From positions 165,193-229,192 of the forward strand of contig NZ_PGUW01000024.1 in NCBI RefSeq assembly GCF_002863565.1: 64,000 nucleotides of DNA. The letters run 5' to 3'. The stretch comes from Bacillus sp. V5-8f (lineage in GTDB: Bacteria > Bacillota > Bacilli > Bacillales > DSM-1321). Under the pieces are notes generated by a model. It was given only the letters and a program-made list of their open reading frames with translations, was not told the origin of the DNA and did not search any database. Positions within the stretch are counted from its first letter, which is position 1, and each line of letters starts with the position of its first letter. Positions 9,416 through 18,119 of this stretch are shown here, piece after piece. The position numbers and the translations under genes were made by a program.

Positions 9416-11770
9416 ATGAATGATAAAGTGTTACGAACTTTAGAGTTTGACAAAATAAAAGAAAAACTTCAATTTTTTGCATCATCGGCAATTGGGAAGG
9501 AGAAAGCTTCCCAATTACTCCCTTCCCCAAATTTTGAAGAAGTAGTGCGATGGCAGGAGGAAACGGATGAAGCTGCAAAAGTCATCCGGTTGAAAGGAAA
9601 TGTGCCCCTAGGCGGCATTTTTGACATTCGCCCGCATGCGAAGAGGGCACAAATCGGTGGAATGCTAAGCCCGCAGGAATTGATGGAGATTGCAAGCACG
9701 ATTCGCGCGGGGCGGATTTTAACCCGCTTTTTTGATGAACTGAATGAAGAATGGCATAAGCTGGATATGCTCAATGAATATATTAATGGGCTTGTACCGC
9801 TTAAGGAATTGCAGCAAACCATTACCTTTGCGGTTGGGGATCATGGGGAAGTACTTGATTCGGCAAGCGAGAAGCTGAGGGCTCTCAGAAACCAGTTGAG
9901 GACAAATGAAAGCAGGGTTCGCGAGAAATTGGAAACCATGATCCGCTCTTCCAATGCCCAAAAAATGCTGTCTGATGCCATCATAACCATTCGTAATGAC
10001 CGATTTGTTATTCCTGTAAAACAGGAGTATCGAAGTGTGTACGGCGGAATTATACACGACCAATCATCTTCTGGACAAACGTTGTTCATAGAACCACAGG
10101 CAGTTGTCCAGTTAAATAATGTTTTGCAGGAAACAAGAGTGAAAGAACAGCAAGAAATTGAAAGAATTTTAATTGAATTGTCTGGGGCAGTCGGCGAACA
10201 TACCCATGAGCTTCTTGAAAATGTAAAAATACTTGCCCAGCTTGATTTCATTTTTGCAAAGGCTGTATATGCGAAAGAGATTAAGGCGTCCAAACCCCAA
10301 CTAAACAACGAGGGAAGGGTGAAGCTGTTTAAAGCAAAACATCCTTTGATTCCCCAGGATAAAGTTGTGCCTAACGATATCTATCTTGGGGAGGAATTCA
10401 CAACTATAGTCATCACGGGACCTAACACAGGCGGTAAAACGGTTACGTTAAAAACGATCGGGCTATGTACCTTGATGGCTCAATCCGGTTTACAAATTCC
10501 GGCATTGGATGGTTCAGAAACAGCTGTCTTCAAATCCATATTTGCAGATATCGGCGATGAGCAGTCAATTGAGCAAAGCTTAAGTACGTTTTCATCTCAT
10601 ATGGTAAACATTGTGGATATACTGAAACATGTTGACGGCGGCAGTCTGGTGCTGTTTGACGAGCTAGGTGCCGGAACGGATCCCCAGGAAGGAGCGGCAC
10701 TTGCCATTTCCATTCTCGATGAAGTTTACGGCAGAGGAGCAAGGGTTATTGCCACTACTCATTACCCGGAACTGAAGGCTTACGGCTATGACCGAAGCGG
10801 AGTCATTAACGCTAGTGTCGAATTTGATGTTGAATCACTTAGACCAACTTACAAGCTATTGATCGGCGTTCCGGGCCGCAGCAACGCGTTTGAAATATCG
10901 AAACGCTTAGGGCTAAGGGAAACAGTTATCGAACGCGCACGGAGCCATGTTGGAGCTGATACGAATCAAGTGGAAAAAATGATTGCCTCACTGGAAGAAA
11001 GCAGGCGACAGGCAGAAAAGGACAGGCTGGAGGCAGCCGATTACTTGAAACAAGCCGAAAAGCTGCATAAGGATCTTCAAAAGCAGGTCATGGAATATTA
11101 CGAAGAGAAAGATGCTATGATCGAGAAGGCTGAAGGCAAAGCCGCTGAAATAGTAGAGAAAGCGAAAGAACAAGCGGAAACGGTCATCTCTGAGTTGAGA
11201 AAAATGCGCATAGAGAAGAGTGCCGAAGTAAAAGAACATGAATTAATTGAGGCAAGAAAACGCTTGGAAGAAGCAGCTCCTGCCCAGAGAAAAACAAAGA
11301 AGCCAAATGCAGCGAGTAACGACCACATATTAAAGCCTGGTGATGAGGTTAAGGTTGTATCCTTTAACCAAAAGGGACACCTTATTGCGAAAGTATCAGA
11401 TAAAGAATGGCAGGTTCAAATCGGAATCATGAAGATGAAAGTGAAGGAATCCGATTTAGAATTTGTCGCTGCTCCAAAGCAAAAAGAAGTGAAACACCTT
11501 GCAACTGTCAGGGGTAAGGATTACCATGTAAGCTTAGAACTCGACCTCCGCGGGGAGCGCTATGAAAATGCCCTATCACGCGTAGAAAAATATATAGATG
11601 ATGCATTGCTTGCTGCTTATCCTCGCGTTTCGATCATACATGGTAAAGGAACCGGCGCCCTTAGACAGGGGGTTCAAGAATATTTAAAAAACCATCGATC
11701 TGTCAAACGCATAAGGTTCGGGGAAGCAAGCGAAGGTGGAACAGGTGTAACGGTTGTGGAATTTAAGTAA
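9416..11770 (+). CDS. mutS2: MutS2 endonuclease / ribosome rescue ATPase
   Basis: 784 residues. MutS core (clamp and lever, about 1-310), ABC ATPase (about 320-520, Walker A '[12 protein letters not shown]', Walker B region '[19 protein letters not shown]'), a long coiled coil (about 520-630) and a C-terminal Smr nuclease domain (about 710-784, '[12 protein letters not shown]' and '[15 protein letters not shown]'). It lacks the mismatch-recognition N-terminus of MutS. Family members suppress homologous recombination; in B. subtilis MutS2 also splits collided ribosomes. It lies 43 bases after polX, preceded by AAGGAGGAT. Confidence 0.96.
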   Translation: MNDKVLRTLEFDKIKEKLQFFASSAIGKEKASQLLPSPNFEEVVRWQEETDEAAKVIRLKGNVPLGGIFDIRPHAKRAQIGGMLSPQELMEIASTIRAGRILTRFFDELNEEWHKLDMLNEYINGLVPLKELQQTITFAVGDHGEVLDSASEKLRALRNQLRTNESRVREKLETMIRSSNAQKMLSDAIITIRNDRFVIPVKQEYRSVYGGIIHDQSSSGQTLFIEPQAVVQLNNVLQETRVKEQQEIERILIELSGAVGEHTHELLENVKILAQLDFIFAKAVYAKEIKASKPQLNNEGRVKLFKAKHPLIPQDKVVPNDIYLGEEFTTIVITGPNTGGKTVTLKTIGLCTLMAQSGLQIPALDGSETAVFKSIFADIGDEQSIEQSLSTFSSHMVNIVDILKHVDGGSLVLFDELGAGTDPQEGAALAISILDEVYGRGARVIATTHYPELKAYGYDRSGVINASVEFDVESLRPTYKLLIGVPGRSNAFEISKRLGLRETVIERARSHVGADTNQVEKMIASLEESRRQAEKDRLEAADYLKQAEKLHKDLQKQVMEYYEEKDAMIEKAEGKAAEIVEKAKEQAETVISELRKMRIEKSAEVKEHELIEARKRLEEAAPAQRKTKKPNAASNDHILKPGDEVKVVSFNQKGHLIAKVSDKEWQVQIGIMKMKVKESDLEFVAAPKQKEVKHLATVRGKDYHVSLELDLRGERYENALSRVEKYIDDALLAAYPRVSIIHGKGTGALRQGVQEYLKNHRSVKRIRFGEASEGGTGVTVVEFK

Positions 11771-11796
11771 GCCTGTTAATAAAGGGGAGAACTTTT

Positions 11797-11877
11797 TTGG
11801 AGAAACTCGCAAAGGTCTTACTGGTATTGTGCGGCGTTTTTATGCTTGTCGGATTAATTTATTTGTTTTTTCAATAG
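11797..11877 (+). CDS. 26-residue single-pass membrane peptide
   Basis: TTG start with AAAGGGGAG seven bases upstream, 26 codons, then TAG and at once an intrinsic terminator. The peptide begins MEKLAK and continues as one hydrophobic helix ending in FFQ, so it should be a short membrane protein with a basic N-terminus. It is the last gene of the zapA-polX-mutS2 group. B. subtilis has the DUF350 gene yshE at this place; this peptide is not YshE. I do not know its function. The ribosome site and the exact fit before the terminator support its being real. Confidence 0.6.
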   Translation: MEKLAKVLLVLCGVFMLVGLIYLFFQ

Positions 11878-11885
11878 ATCTTTTT

Positions 11886-11916
11886 ACAGCCGGTTTATTT
11901 GCCGGCTGTTTTTTTT
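11886..11916 (+). terminator. intrinsic terminator after the mutS2 group
   Basis: ACAGCCGG / CCGGCTGT stem followed by eight T. Ends the zapA-yshB-polX-mutS2 run. Confidence 0.92.
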
Positions 11917-12030
11917 AGAGCAGAACATTTCTCCACGTAATGCAACGCTTGCGTTACCCGCATCCTTACAAAACTGTCACTTTGTTTCGTGCGATGTCAC
12001 GCTGCCAAGCTGTGGGTCTTTTAGGACATT

Positions 12031-12059
12031 TTGTCACATACAGCCCGATATAATATAAT
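12031..12059 (+). promoter_or_regulatory. sigma-A promoter of lcfA
   Basis: TTGTCA (12031-12036), 17-base spacer, TATAAT (12054-12059). A second overlapping TATAAT (12049-12054) has a poor spacer. Downstream, 12072-12089 has a weak resemblance (11 of 17) to the FadR operator. Confidence 0.75.
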
Positions 12060-12105
12060 AATAAAGAAGTTTGAATTATTAATTAATTTACTAAGGAGGG
12101 TCAAG

Positions 12106-13803
12106 ATGAGCAATAGACCATGGCTGGACCTGTATCCGCCCCAAATTCCAGCTTCGTTATCTTACGAAGAAAAACCGTTGCATTCCTATTTAAAGGAATC
12201 GGCCCGTGAGTTTCCCAACAATGTGTCCATTCATTTTATGGGTAAGGACGTGACATTTAAGGAAGTATACGAATCTTCACTTAAGCTGGCAGTCTATTTA
12301 AAAAATTTGGGTATACAAAAAGGCGATCGGGTTGCAATCATGCTTCCGAATATACCTCCTGCAGTCATCGGTTATTTTGGAATTTTAATGGCTGGCGGTA
12401 CCGTAGTCCAAACGAATCCGACATACACGGAACGCGAGCTCGAATACCAATTAAAGGATTCTGGCGCAAGAGCAATTTTAACGATGGATTTATTATTTCC
12501 TAGGGTATCTAATGTTGCGCCGGCTACAGAAATTGAACATATTATTGTAACCGCTATCAAAGACTATCTTCCATTTCCAAAAAACCTCATCTATCCGTTC
12601 ATCCAGAAAAAGGAGTATGGTCTCGTCGTAAACGTTGAGCACTCCGGTAACCATCATCTATTGAAAGAGATATTAAAACGCAGCGTTCCAGAAGAACTGA
12701 ACATCCCTATGGATTTTGAAAATGACCTTGCTCTTCTTCAGTACACTGGGGGAACCACTGGATTTCCGAAGGGTGTTATGCTAACCCACAGGAATTTATT
12801 GGCCAATGCGAAAATGAGTGAGGCGTGGTTATACAAGAGCAAAAGAGGGCAAGAAAGTGTCCTTGGTATCCTTCCTTTTTTTCATGTATATGGTATGACA
12901 ACGGTTATGATCTCTTCCATATTGCAGGGGCATAAAATGATTTTATTGCCAAAATTCGACCCGGCTACCACCTTGAAAACGATTCAAAAAATGCGTCCGA
13001 CGATGTTCCCGGGTGCGCCGACTATTTATATCGGCTTATTGAACCATCCGGACCTCGCAAAATATGATTTATCTTCGATTGAAGCTTGTGTTAGTGGCTC
13101 TGCTCCATTGCCGGTAGAAATACAGGAAAGATTTGAGCAGGTTACGGGAGGGAAATTAGTTGAAGGTTATGGACTTTCGGAAACATCTCCTGTCACACAT
13201 TCAAATTTTGTCTGGGACCACCCGCGAATGAAGGGAAGCATTGGTGTTCCGTGGCCAGATACAGATGCGGTGATATTATCCCTTGAGACTGGCGAACCGA
13301 TTTCTCCGGGCGAAATTGGGGAAATTGCGATCAAAGGCCCTCAAGTCATGAAAGGTTATTGGAACCGTCCGGGTGAAACGGAGCAAACGTTGAAAAATGG
13401 CTGGCTTCTGACTGGTGATCTCGGGTATATGGATGAAAAAGGCTTCTTCTATGTAGTAGACCGCAAGAAAGATACCATTATCGCAGGTGGGTTCAATATT
13501 TACCCTAGGGAAGTGGAAGAAGTGCTTTATGAACATGAAGCAATACAGGAAGTGGTCGTTGCGGGTGTGCCCGATCCATACCGGGGAGAGACTGTAAAAG
13601 CATACATCGTTCTAAAAGAAGGAGCGAAGGTAACTGATGAAGATCTGGATAAATTTTCAAGAAAACATCTGGCTTCCTACAAAGTACCAAGATTATATGA
13701 ATTCAGGAATGAACTGCCGAAAACAACAGTAGGAAAGATCCTAAGAAGGGTGCTTGTTGAAGAGGAAGCGAAAAAATTATCAGATGATATTAAGGAAGCA
13801 TAG
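12106..13803 (+). CDS. lcfA: long-chain fatty acid-CoA ligase
   Basis: 565 residues, adenylate-forming (ANL) enzyme. AMP-binding P-loop 'YTGGTTGFPKGVMLTHRN' near residue 213, 'GYGLSETSPV' (A5 region), 'TGDLGYMDEKGFFYVVDRKKD' split around the hinge, and the C-terminal lysine motif 'PKTTVGKILRRVL'. It activates fatty acids with ATP and CoA for beta-oxidation. ATG at 12106 follows AAGGAGGG; an upstream in-frame ATG at 12031 lies on top of the promoter and is rejected. Gene order lcfA-fadR-fadB-etfBA matches B. subtilis. Confidence 0.95.
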   Translation: MSNRPWLDLYPPQIPASLSYEEKPLHSYLKESAREFPNNVSIHFMGKDVTFKEVYESSLKLAVYLKNLGIQKGDRVAIMLPNIPPAVIGYFGILMAGGTVVQTNPTYTERELEYQLKDSGARAILTMDLLFPRVSNVAPATEIEHIIVTAIKDYLPFPKNLIYPFIQKKEYGLVVNVEHSGNHHLLKEILKRSVPEELNIPMDFENDLALLQYTGGTTGFPKGVMLTHRNLLANAKMSEAWLYKSKRGQESVLGILPFFHVYGMTTVMISSILQGHKMILLPKFDPATTLKTIQKMRPTMFPGAPTIYIGLLNHPDLAKYDLSSIEACVSGSAPLPVEIQERFEQVTGGKLVEGYGLSETSPVTHSNFVWDHPRMKGSIGVPWPDTDAVILSLETGEPISPGEIGEIAIKGPQVMKGYWNRPGETEQTLKNGWLLTGDLGYMDEKGFFYVVDRKKDTIIAGGFNIYPREVEEVLYEHEAIQEVVVAGVPDPYRGETVKAYIVLKEGAKVTDEDLDKFSRKHLASYKVPRLYEFRNELPKTTVGKILRRVLVEEEAKKLSDDIKEA

Positions 13804-13918
13804 CCTGGCTTTTATAAATAATGCATATTTTTTTCAGCAGAAACTGGACAACCTGCATAGGAAGAAAATACAATAACAATGAGAGACAAAATATTCACCG
13901 GATATGCACAGTTTTTTC

Positions 13919-13947
13919 TTGACAGTACAGGAACGGCAATCTATGAT
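13919..13947 (+). promoter_or_regulatory. sigma-A promoter of fadR
   Basis: Consensus TTGACA (13919-13924), 17-base spacer, TATGAT (13942-13947). The start point should fall near 13954, at the edge of the FadR operator. Confidence 0.85.
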
Positions 13948-13954
13948 GAGGATA

Positions 13955-13972
13955 TGAATGATGGTTCATTCA
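13955..13972. promoter_or_regulatory. FadR operator
   Basis: TGAATGA-TGGT-TCATTCA: both seven-base half sites match the B. subtilis FadR consensus (TGAATGAATANTCATTCA) perfectly, only the central bases differ. It begins just after the -10 box, so bound FadR should block initiation. Long-chain acyl-CoA releases FadR in B. subtilis. This points to autorepression of fadR with fadB-etfBA downstream. Confidence 0.9.
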
Positions 13973-13995
13973 TTTTCTCTGAAAGGGGAAGTCCG

Positions 13996-14589
13996 GTGAA
14001 AAGAAACAGACCTAAATATAAGCAAATCATTGATGCAGCGGTCATCGCCATCGCTGAAAATGGGTACCACCAAGCCCAGGTTTCCAAAATTGCCAAGCAA
14101 GCCGGTGTGGCAGACGGGACGATTTACCTTTATTTTAAAAACAAAGAAGATATTCTTATATCTTTGTTTCACGAGAAAATGGGTTCTCTTGTGGAACAAA
14201 TTGAGGAAGAAATTAAAGGAAAACCGAATGCTGCGGAGAAATTATTAGTATTGATCAAAAAACATTTTCAGATACTTTCGGAAGACCGGCACCTCGCAAT
14301 TGTAACCCAGCTTGAACTGCGGCAGTCCAATAAAGAGCTCCGTCTTCGTATTAACGAGGTATTGCGTGGATATTTACAGTTGGTTGATCAGATCATTGAC
14401 GAGGGTAAGGCGAGCGGTGAGTTTAATCCTGAACTCAACAACAGGCTAGCCCGGCAAATGATTTTTGGTACAATCGACGAGACTGCTACAACATGGGTAA
14501 TGAATGACCAAAAGTATTCATTGACGAGTCTGGCTGAGGAAGTACATGGTTTGCTGATTGGAGGCTGCGGACGCGGCCGCAAATTGTAA
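13996..14589 (+). CDS. fadR: TetR-family fatty acid degradation repressor FadR
   Basis: 197 residues. N-terminal TetR helix-turn-helix (about residues 8-54, 'IIDAAVIAIAENGYHQAQVS' then 'AGVADGTIYLYFKNKEDIL') and a C-terminal acyl-CoA-binding domain. GTG at 13996 is selected because AAAGGGG lies just upstream and it is downstream of both the promoter and the operator; a reading frame extends further 5' to an ATG at 13879 but that would lie upstream of the promoter. It should repress the beta-oxidation genes until acyl-CoA accumulates. A GGGATGCCC/GGGCACCCC hairpin without T-run follows (14598-14623). Confidence 0.93.
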   Translation: MKRNRPKYKQIIDAAVIAIAENGYHQAQVSKIAKQAGVADGTIYLYFKNKEDILISLFHEKMGSLVEQIEEEIKGKPNAAEKLLVLIKKHFQILSEDRHLAIVTQLELRQSNKELRLRINEVLRGYLQLVDQIIDEGKASGEFNPELNNRLARQMIFGTIDETATTWVMNDQKYSLTSLAEEVHGLLIGGCGRGRKL

Positions 14590-14685
14590 CGTTGGTCAGG
14601 GATGCCCAAAGCGGGCACCCCTCCAAATAAATATTTGTCTACATATAAGTAACTTTTTATCAGCATCTCAAAAGGAGGGTGACAA

Positions 14686-15459
14686 ATGGAATACTTAAGC
14701 TATTCGATCGAGAATGGGGTTGCGGTAGTAGCGATGAACAGGCCGCCTGCCAATGCTTTATCTTCGACAATTTTGGAAGAGCTTTCATCCCTGTTTGATG
14801 AAATGGAAACGAACGGAGAAATCAGAGCGGTTTTGCTGCACGGTGAAGGAAAGTTTTTTTCGGCGGGAGCGGACATAAAGGAATTTACCACTGTGAAGAG
14901 TGGTGAAGGATTTTCAAATCTCGCAGTGAATGGGCAGGAGATTTTCGAGAGAATCGAGACATATCCAAAACCGGTAATTGCGGCAATCCATGGTGCTGCT
15001 TTAGGCGGCGGGCTGGAACTTGCAATGTCTTGCCATATCCGTCTTGTTACAGAAACAGCCAAGCTGGGCCTTCCGGAATTGCAGCTGGGACTTGTACCAG
15101 GCTTTGCAGGAACGCAAAGGCTGCCTCGTTATGTAGGTACAGCAAAAGCTGCAGAGATGATGTTCACGAGTGAACCGATCACTGGAAATCAGGCTGCAGC
15201 ATATGGCTTGGCCAACCATGCGTATGCTGAAGAGGAGTTACTGCAAAAGGCTAAGGAGCTTGCATTCAAAATTGCGAAGAAAAGCCCGATTGCCCTAAAG
15301 GCGGCTATTGAGCTATTAAACTATTCAAAGCATGAGAATTATTATAAAGGTGTACAAAAGGAAGCCGAATCCTTTGGGAAAGTCTTTGTATCCGAAGATG
15401 CGAAAGAAGGCATCAGCGCTTTCATCGAAAAAAGGGAACCGGTTTTTAAGGGAAAATAA
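14686..15459 (+). CDS. fadB: enoyl-CoA hydratase
   Basis: 257 residues, crotonase fold. Oxyanion-hole and catalytic segments are visible: 'FSAGADIKEF' (about 64-73), 'GAALGGGLELAMSCHIRL' (about 104-121, first oxyanion and Glu region) and 'LPELQLGLVPGFAGTQRL' (about 128-145, second catalytic Glu). It hydrates trans-2-enoyl-CoA in beta-oxidation. AAGGAGG is eight bases before ATG. It lies downstream of fadR and before the electron-transfer flavoprotein genes that accept electrons from acyl-CoA dehydrogenase. No acyl-CoA dehydrogenase gene is in the window. Confidence 0.93.
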   Translation: MEYLSYSIENGVAVVAMNRPPANALSSTILEELSSLFDEMETNGEIRAVLLHGEGKFFSAGADIKEFTTVKSGEGFSNLAVNGQEIFERIETYPKPVIAAIHGAALGGGLELAMSCHIRLVTETAKLGLPELQLGLVPGFAGTQRLPRYVGTAKAAEMMFTSEPITGNQAAAYGLANHAYAEEELLQKAKELAFKIAKKSPIALKAAIELLNYSKHENYYKGVQKEAESFGKVFVSEDAKEGISAFIEKREPVFKGK

Positions 15460-15581
15460 TTACCTGCCAGGATATGTATAAATAGATTGCTTTTTGGCTG
15501 AATTTTCGGAATTGCTAAACGCATTCTTTTATTGATAAAAATCACAATTTTTAGAACCTACTAATTTCAGGAGGGATTATC

Positions 15582-16355
15582 GTGAATATTTATGTATTGC
15601 TGAAAAGAACCTTTGATACAGAAGAAAAAATTACGCTTGCTGGCGGCCAGATCAATGAAGAGGGAGCAGAATTCATCATCAATCCGTATGATGAGTACGC
15701 GGTGGAAGAAGCAATTCAAGTGCGCGACGCACATGGCGGAGAGGTAACGGTTGTTTCTGTCGGAAATGAAGAAACAGAAAAGCAGCTGCGCACAGCTCTA
15801 GCAATGGGAGCGGACAAAGCGGTTTTAATTAATACCGAAGATGATATTGAAAATGGCGACCAGTATACTACTTCCAAAATAGTTGCTGAGTATCTGAAAG
15901 ATAAAGATGCAGACTTAATTTTGGCGGGTAATGTTGCAATTGATGGTGGTTCCGGACAAGTTGGCCCTCGTGTTGCTGAAATTTTGGGAATCCCCTATAT
16001 CACTACGATTACAAAGCTTGAAATCAATGGCCAAAATGTAAGCGTTACACGCGACGTTGAAGGGGACTCTGAAGTGATTGAGACTTCCCTTCCATTGCTG
16101 GTGACTGCACAGCAAGGTTTAAATGAGCCGCGCTATCCGTCTTTACCAGGAATCATGAAGGCAAAGAAGAAGCCTCTTGAAGAATTAGAGCTTGATGATT
16201 TGGATCTTGAAGAAGATGATGTGGAAGCGAAAACAAAAACAGTTGAAATCTTCCTTCCTCCTAAGAAAGAAGCAGGGAAGGTACTTAGCGGAGAAATTCC
16301 TGCTCAAGTATCCGAGTTGGTGCAGTTGCTTCGCTCGGAAGCCAAAGTCATTTAA
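15582..16355 (+). CDS. etfB: electron transfer flavoprotein beta subunit
   Basis: 257 residues. N-terminal 'MNIYVLLKRTFDTEEK' and the AMP-binding segment 'ADLILAGNVAIDGGSGQVGP' (about 105-124) followed by 'ETSLPLLVTAQQGLNEPRYPSL', the ETF-beta signature. With EtfA it carries electrons from acyl-CoA dehydrogenases to the membrane quinone pool. GTG start with AGGAGGGAT upstream. About 120 bases separate it from fadB, with no hairpin that I would call a terminator. Confidence 0.94.
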   Translation: MNIYVLLKRTFDTEEKITLAGGQINEEGAEFIINPYDEYAVEEAIQVRDAHGGEVTVVSVGNEETEKQLRTALAMGADKAVLINTEDDIENGDQYTTSKIVAEYLKDKDADLILAGNVAIDGGSGQVGPRVAEILGIPYITTITKLEINGQNVSVTRDVEGDSEVIETSLPLLVTAQQGLNEPRYPSLPGIMKAKKKPLEELELDDLDLEEDDVEAKTKTVEIFLPPKKEAGKVLSGEIPAQVSELVQLLRSEAKVI

Positions 16356-16438
16356 CCTGTAGGGAAAGCAAAGGCGCTTGGTAAAGGAGCGCCATTCATT
16401 ATAAAACGATAACAAAATAAAGCGCAGGAGGTTTTATC

Positions 16439-17416
16439 ATGGCTAGAAAAGTTCTCGTATTAGGAGAGGTACGCGACGGATCTTTAAGAAATGTTTCATT
16501 TGAAGCGATAGGTGCAGCAAAGCTTGCCGCAGAAGGCGGGGAAGTAGTTGGTGTCTTAATCGGAGAGAACGTCAATGCTTTAGGGACAGAATTAATTCAG
16601 TACGGTGCCGACCGTGTAGTTACAGTGGAAGATGAAAAATTAAAGCAATACACATCTGATGGATTTTCTCAAGCTTTGCTTGCTGTAGTGGAATCAGAAA
16701 ATCCGGAAGGTATCTTCCTGGGACACACTGCACTTGGAAAAGACCTTGCTCCAAGAATTGCAAGCAAGTTGAACTCTGGACTTGTATCTGATGTTACTTC
16801 AATTGAAGAAGCTGGTGGGAATCTTGTATTTACCCGCCCGATCTATTCCGGAAAAGCATTTGAAAAGAAAATCGTGACAGATGGCCTTGTTTTTGCAACA
16901 ATCCGGCCGAACAACATTGAGCCGCTAGCAAAAGATGAATCACGTTCTGGTGATGTTTCCTCTGTATCAGTGGAGATCAAGGACCTAAGAGCAATCATTA
17001 AAGACGTGGTACGTAAAGCCAGTGAAGGGGTAGACCTTTCAGAAGCTAAAGTTATCATTGCAGGCGGTCGTGGAGTGAAGAGCGCTGAAGGCTTTGAACC
17101 TCTTCAAGAACTTGCAAAAGTACTTGGCGGAGCGGTCGGCGCTTCCCGTGGTGCATGTGATGCTGATTACTGTGACTATTCTTTGCAAATCGGCCAGACA
17201 GGTAAGGTCGTCACTCCAGACCTATACATTGCTTGCGGTATCTCGGGAGCAATCCAGCACTTAGCCGGAATGTCAAACTCAAAAGTTATCGTTGCCATCA
17301 ATAAAGATCCCGAAGCAAATATTTTCAAAGTGGCTGACTACGGAATCGTAGGCGACCTGTTTGAAGTAGTACCAATGCTTACGGAAGAATTCAAAAAATT
17401 AAAGGTGAACGCATAA
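16439..17416 (+). CDS. etfA: electron transfer flavoprotein alpha subunit
   Basis: 325 residues. The C-terminal FAD-binding domain is clear: '[18 protein letters not shown]', '[16 protein letters not shown]', '[20 protein letters not shown]' and '[20 protein letters not shown]'. It forms a heterodimer with EtfB in the cytoplasm. AGGAGG is eight bases before ATG. The 83-base spacer from etfB holds a GGCGCT/AGCGCC hairpin (16377-16393) without a T-run, more like an RNA-stability element than a stop. Confidence 0.95.
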   Translation: MARKVLVLGEVRDGSLRNVSFEAIGAAKLAAEGGEVVGVLIGENVNALGTELIQYGADRVVTVEDEKLKQYTSDGFSQALLAVVESENPEGIFLGHTALGKDLAPRIASKLNSGLVSDVTSIEEAGGNLVFTRPIYSGKAFEKKIVTDGLVFATIRPNNIEPLAKDESRSGDVSSVSVEIKDLRAIIKDVVRKASEGVDLSEAKVIIAGGRGVKSAEGFEPLQELAKVLGGAVGASRGACDADYCDYSLQIGQTGKVVTPDLYIACGISGAIQHLAGMSNSKVIVAINKDPEANIFKVADYGIVGDLFEVVPMLTEEFKKLKVNA

Positions 17417-17429
17417 GATTATTGTTACG

Positions 17430-17465
17430 AAGGCATTTGCTTTTTAAGCAAATGCCTTGCGTTTT
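17430..17465 (+). terminator. terminator after etfA
   Basis: AAGGCATTTGC / GCAAATGCCTT stem, 11 bp, then TGCGTTTT. Ends the fad-etf group. Confidence 0.8.
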
Positions 17466-17615
17466 AACTGGAGTGCTCCGGTACGTCACTAGACGAATAT
17501 TTTGTTTCTGCCAAGGGTATGTTAGGAATTGCAGGCAAAATAATGGCATCATTTGAAATTTCAATGATATACTTTGGATAGTTTCACTATAGTACTTTTT
17601 AGGAGGCTAAATATT

Positions 17616-17930
17616 ATGGCTATTGTACATGCAACTGATCAAAGCTTCAATAATGAAACAGGAGAGGGCCTTGTTCTTGCAGATTTCTGGGCTCCGTGGT
17701 GCGGACCTTGTAAGATGATTGCTCCTGTTCTTGAAGAACTTGATTCAGAAATGAGCGATAAATTAAAGATTGTAAAAATCGATGTTGATGAAAACCAAGA
17801 AACAGCTGGAAAATTTGGTGTCATGAGCATTCCAACACTTCTGCTTTTCAAAAATGGCGAAGTAGTCGATAAAGTGGTTGGATTCCAGCCTAAAGAAGCT
17901 CTTGCTGAATTAGTATCAAGACACTCTTAA
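17616..17930 (+). CDS. trxA: thioredoxin
   Basis: 104 residues with the redox motif WCGPCK (Cys29 and Cys32), 'ADFWAPW', the conserved Asp in 'KIDVDEN', and the cis-Pro in 'MSIPTLLLF'. It is the main cytoplasmic disulfide reductase, reduced by TrxB (not in the window). ATG at 17616 follows AGGAGG; the longer frame from 17574 is not preceded by a ribosome site. It stands alone between two terminators. The roughly 150-base upstream spacer has no promoter I can call with confidence. Confidence 0.97.
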   Translation: MAIVHATDQSFNNETGEGLVLADFWAPWCGPCKMIAPVLEELDSEMSDKLKIVKIDVDENQETAGKFGVMSIPTLLLFKNGEVVDKVVGFQPKEALAELVSRHS

Positions 17931-17937
17931 TCCCAAA

Positions 17938-17974
17938 AAACTCCAAGCCTCAGGCTTGGAGTTTTTTTATTTTA
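17938..17974 (+). terminator. terminator after trxA
   Basis: AACTCCAAGCCT / AGGCTTGGAGTT perfect 12-bp stem, two-base loop region, then seven T. Confidence 0.93.
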
Positions 17975-18003
17975 TAGTGAAACAGTAAAAATGAAAGTGA
18001 AAT

Positions 18004-18024
18004 ACGTACATTTGTACGTTTTTT
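18004..18024 (+). terminator. short palindrome with T-run before uvrC
   Basis: ACGTAC-ATTT-GTACGT followed by six T. It could be a second weak terminator after trxA or an operator; the 6-bp stem is marginal. Confidence 0.35.
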
Positions 18025-18119
18025 ATAGTATATTTATAAGAGCGGTTTGCATCTGCGAATAATAAAGATACTCCTTTATAATAGATTATTTATGTGAATA
18101 GCGATGGGGGGGAGATTAC

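Noticed and set aside
9841..10308. Minus-strand frame of 155 codons
   Set aside because: Inside mutS2, Ser/Cys-rich composition typical of an antisense shadow, no ribosome site.
11953..11968. AACGC-TT-GCGTT palindrome before lcfA, considered as a cre site
   Set aside because: It does not fit TGWAANCGNTNWCA in any register.
12031..12105. Upstream extension of lcfA by 25 codons
   Set aside because: It overlaps the promoter, and the ATG at 12106 has a strong AAGGAGG.
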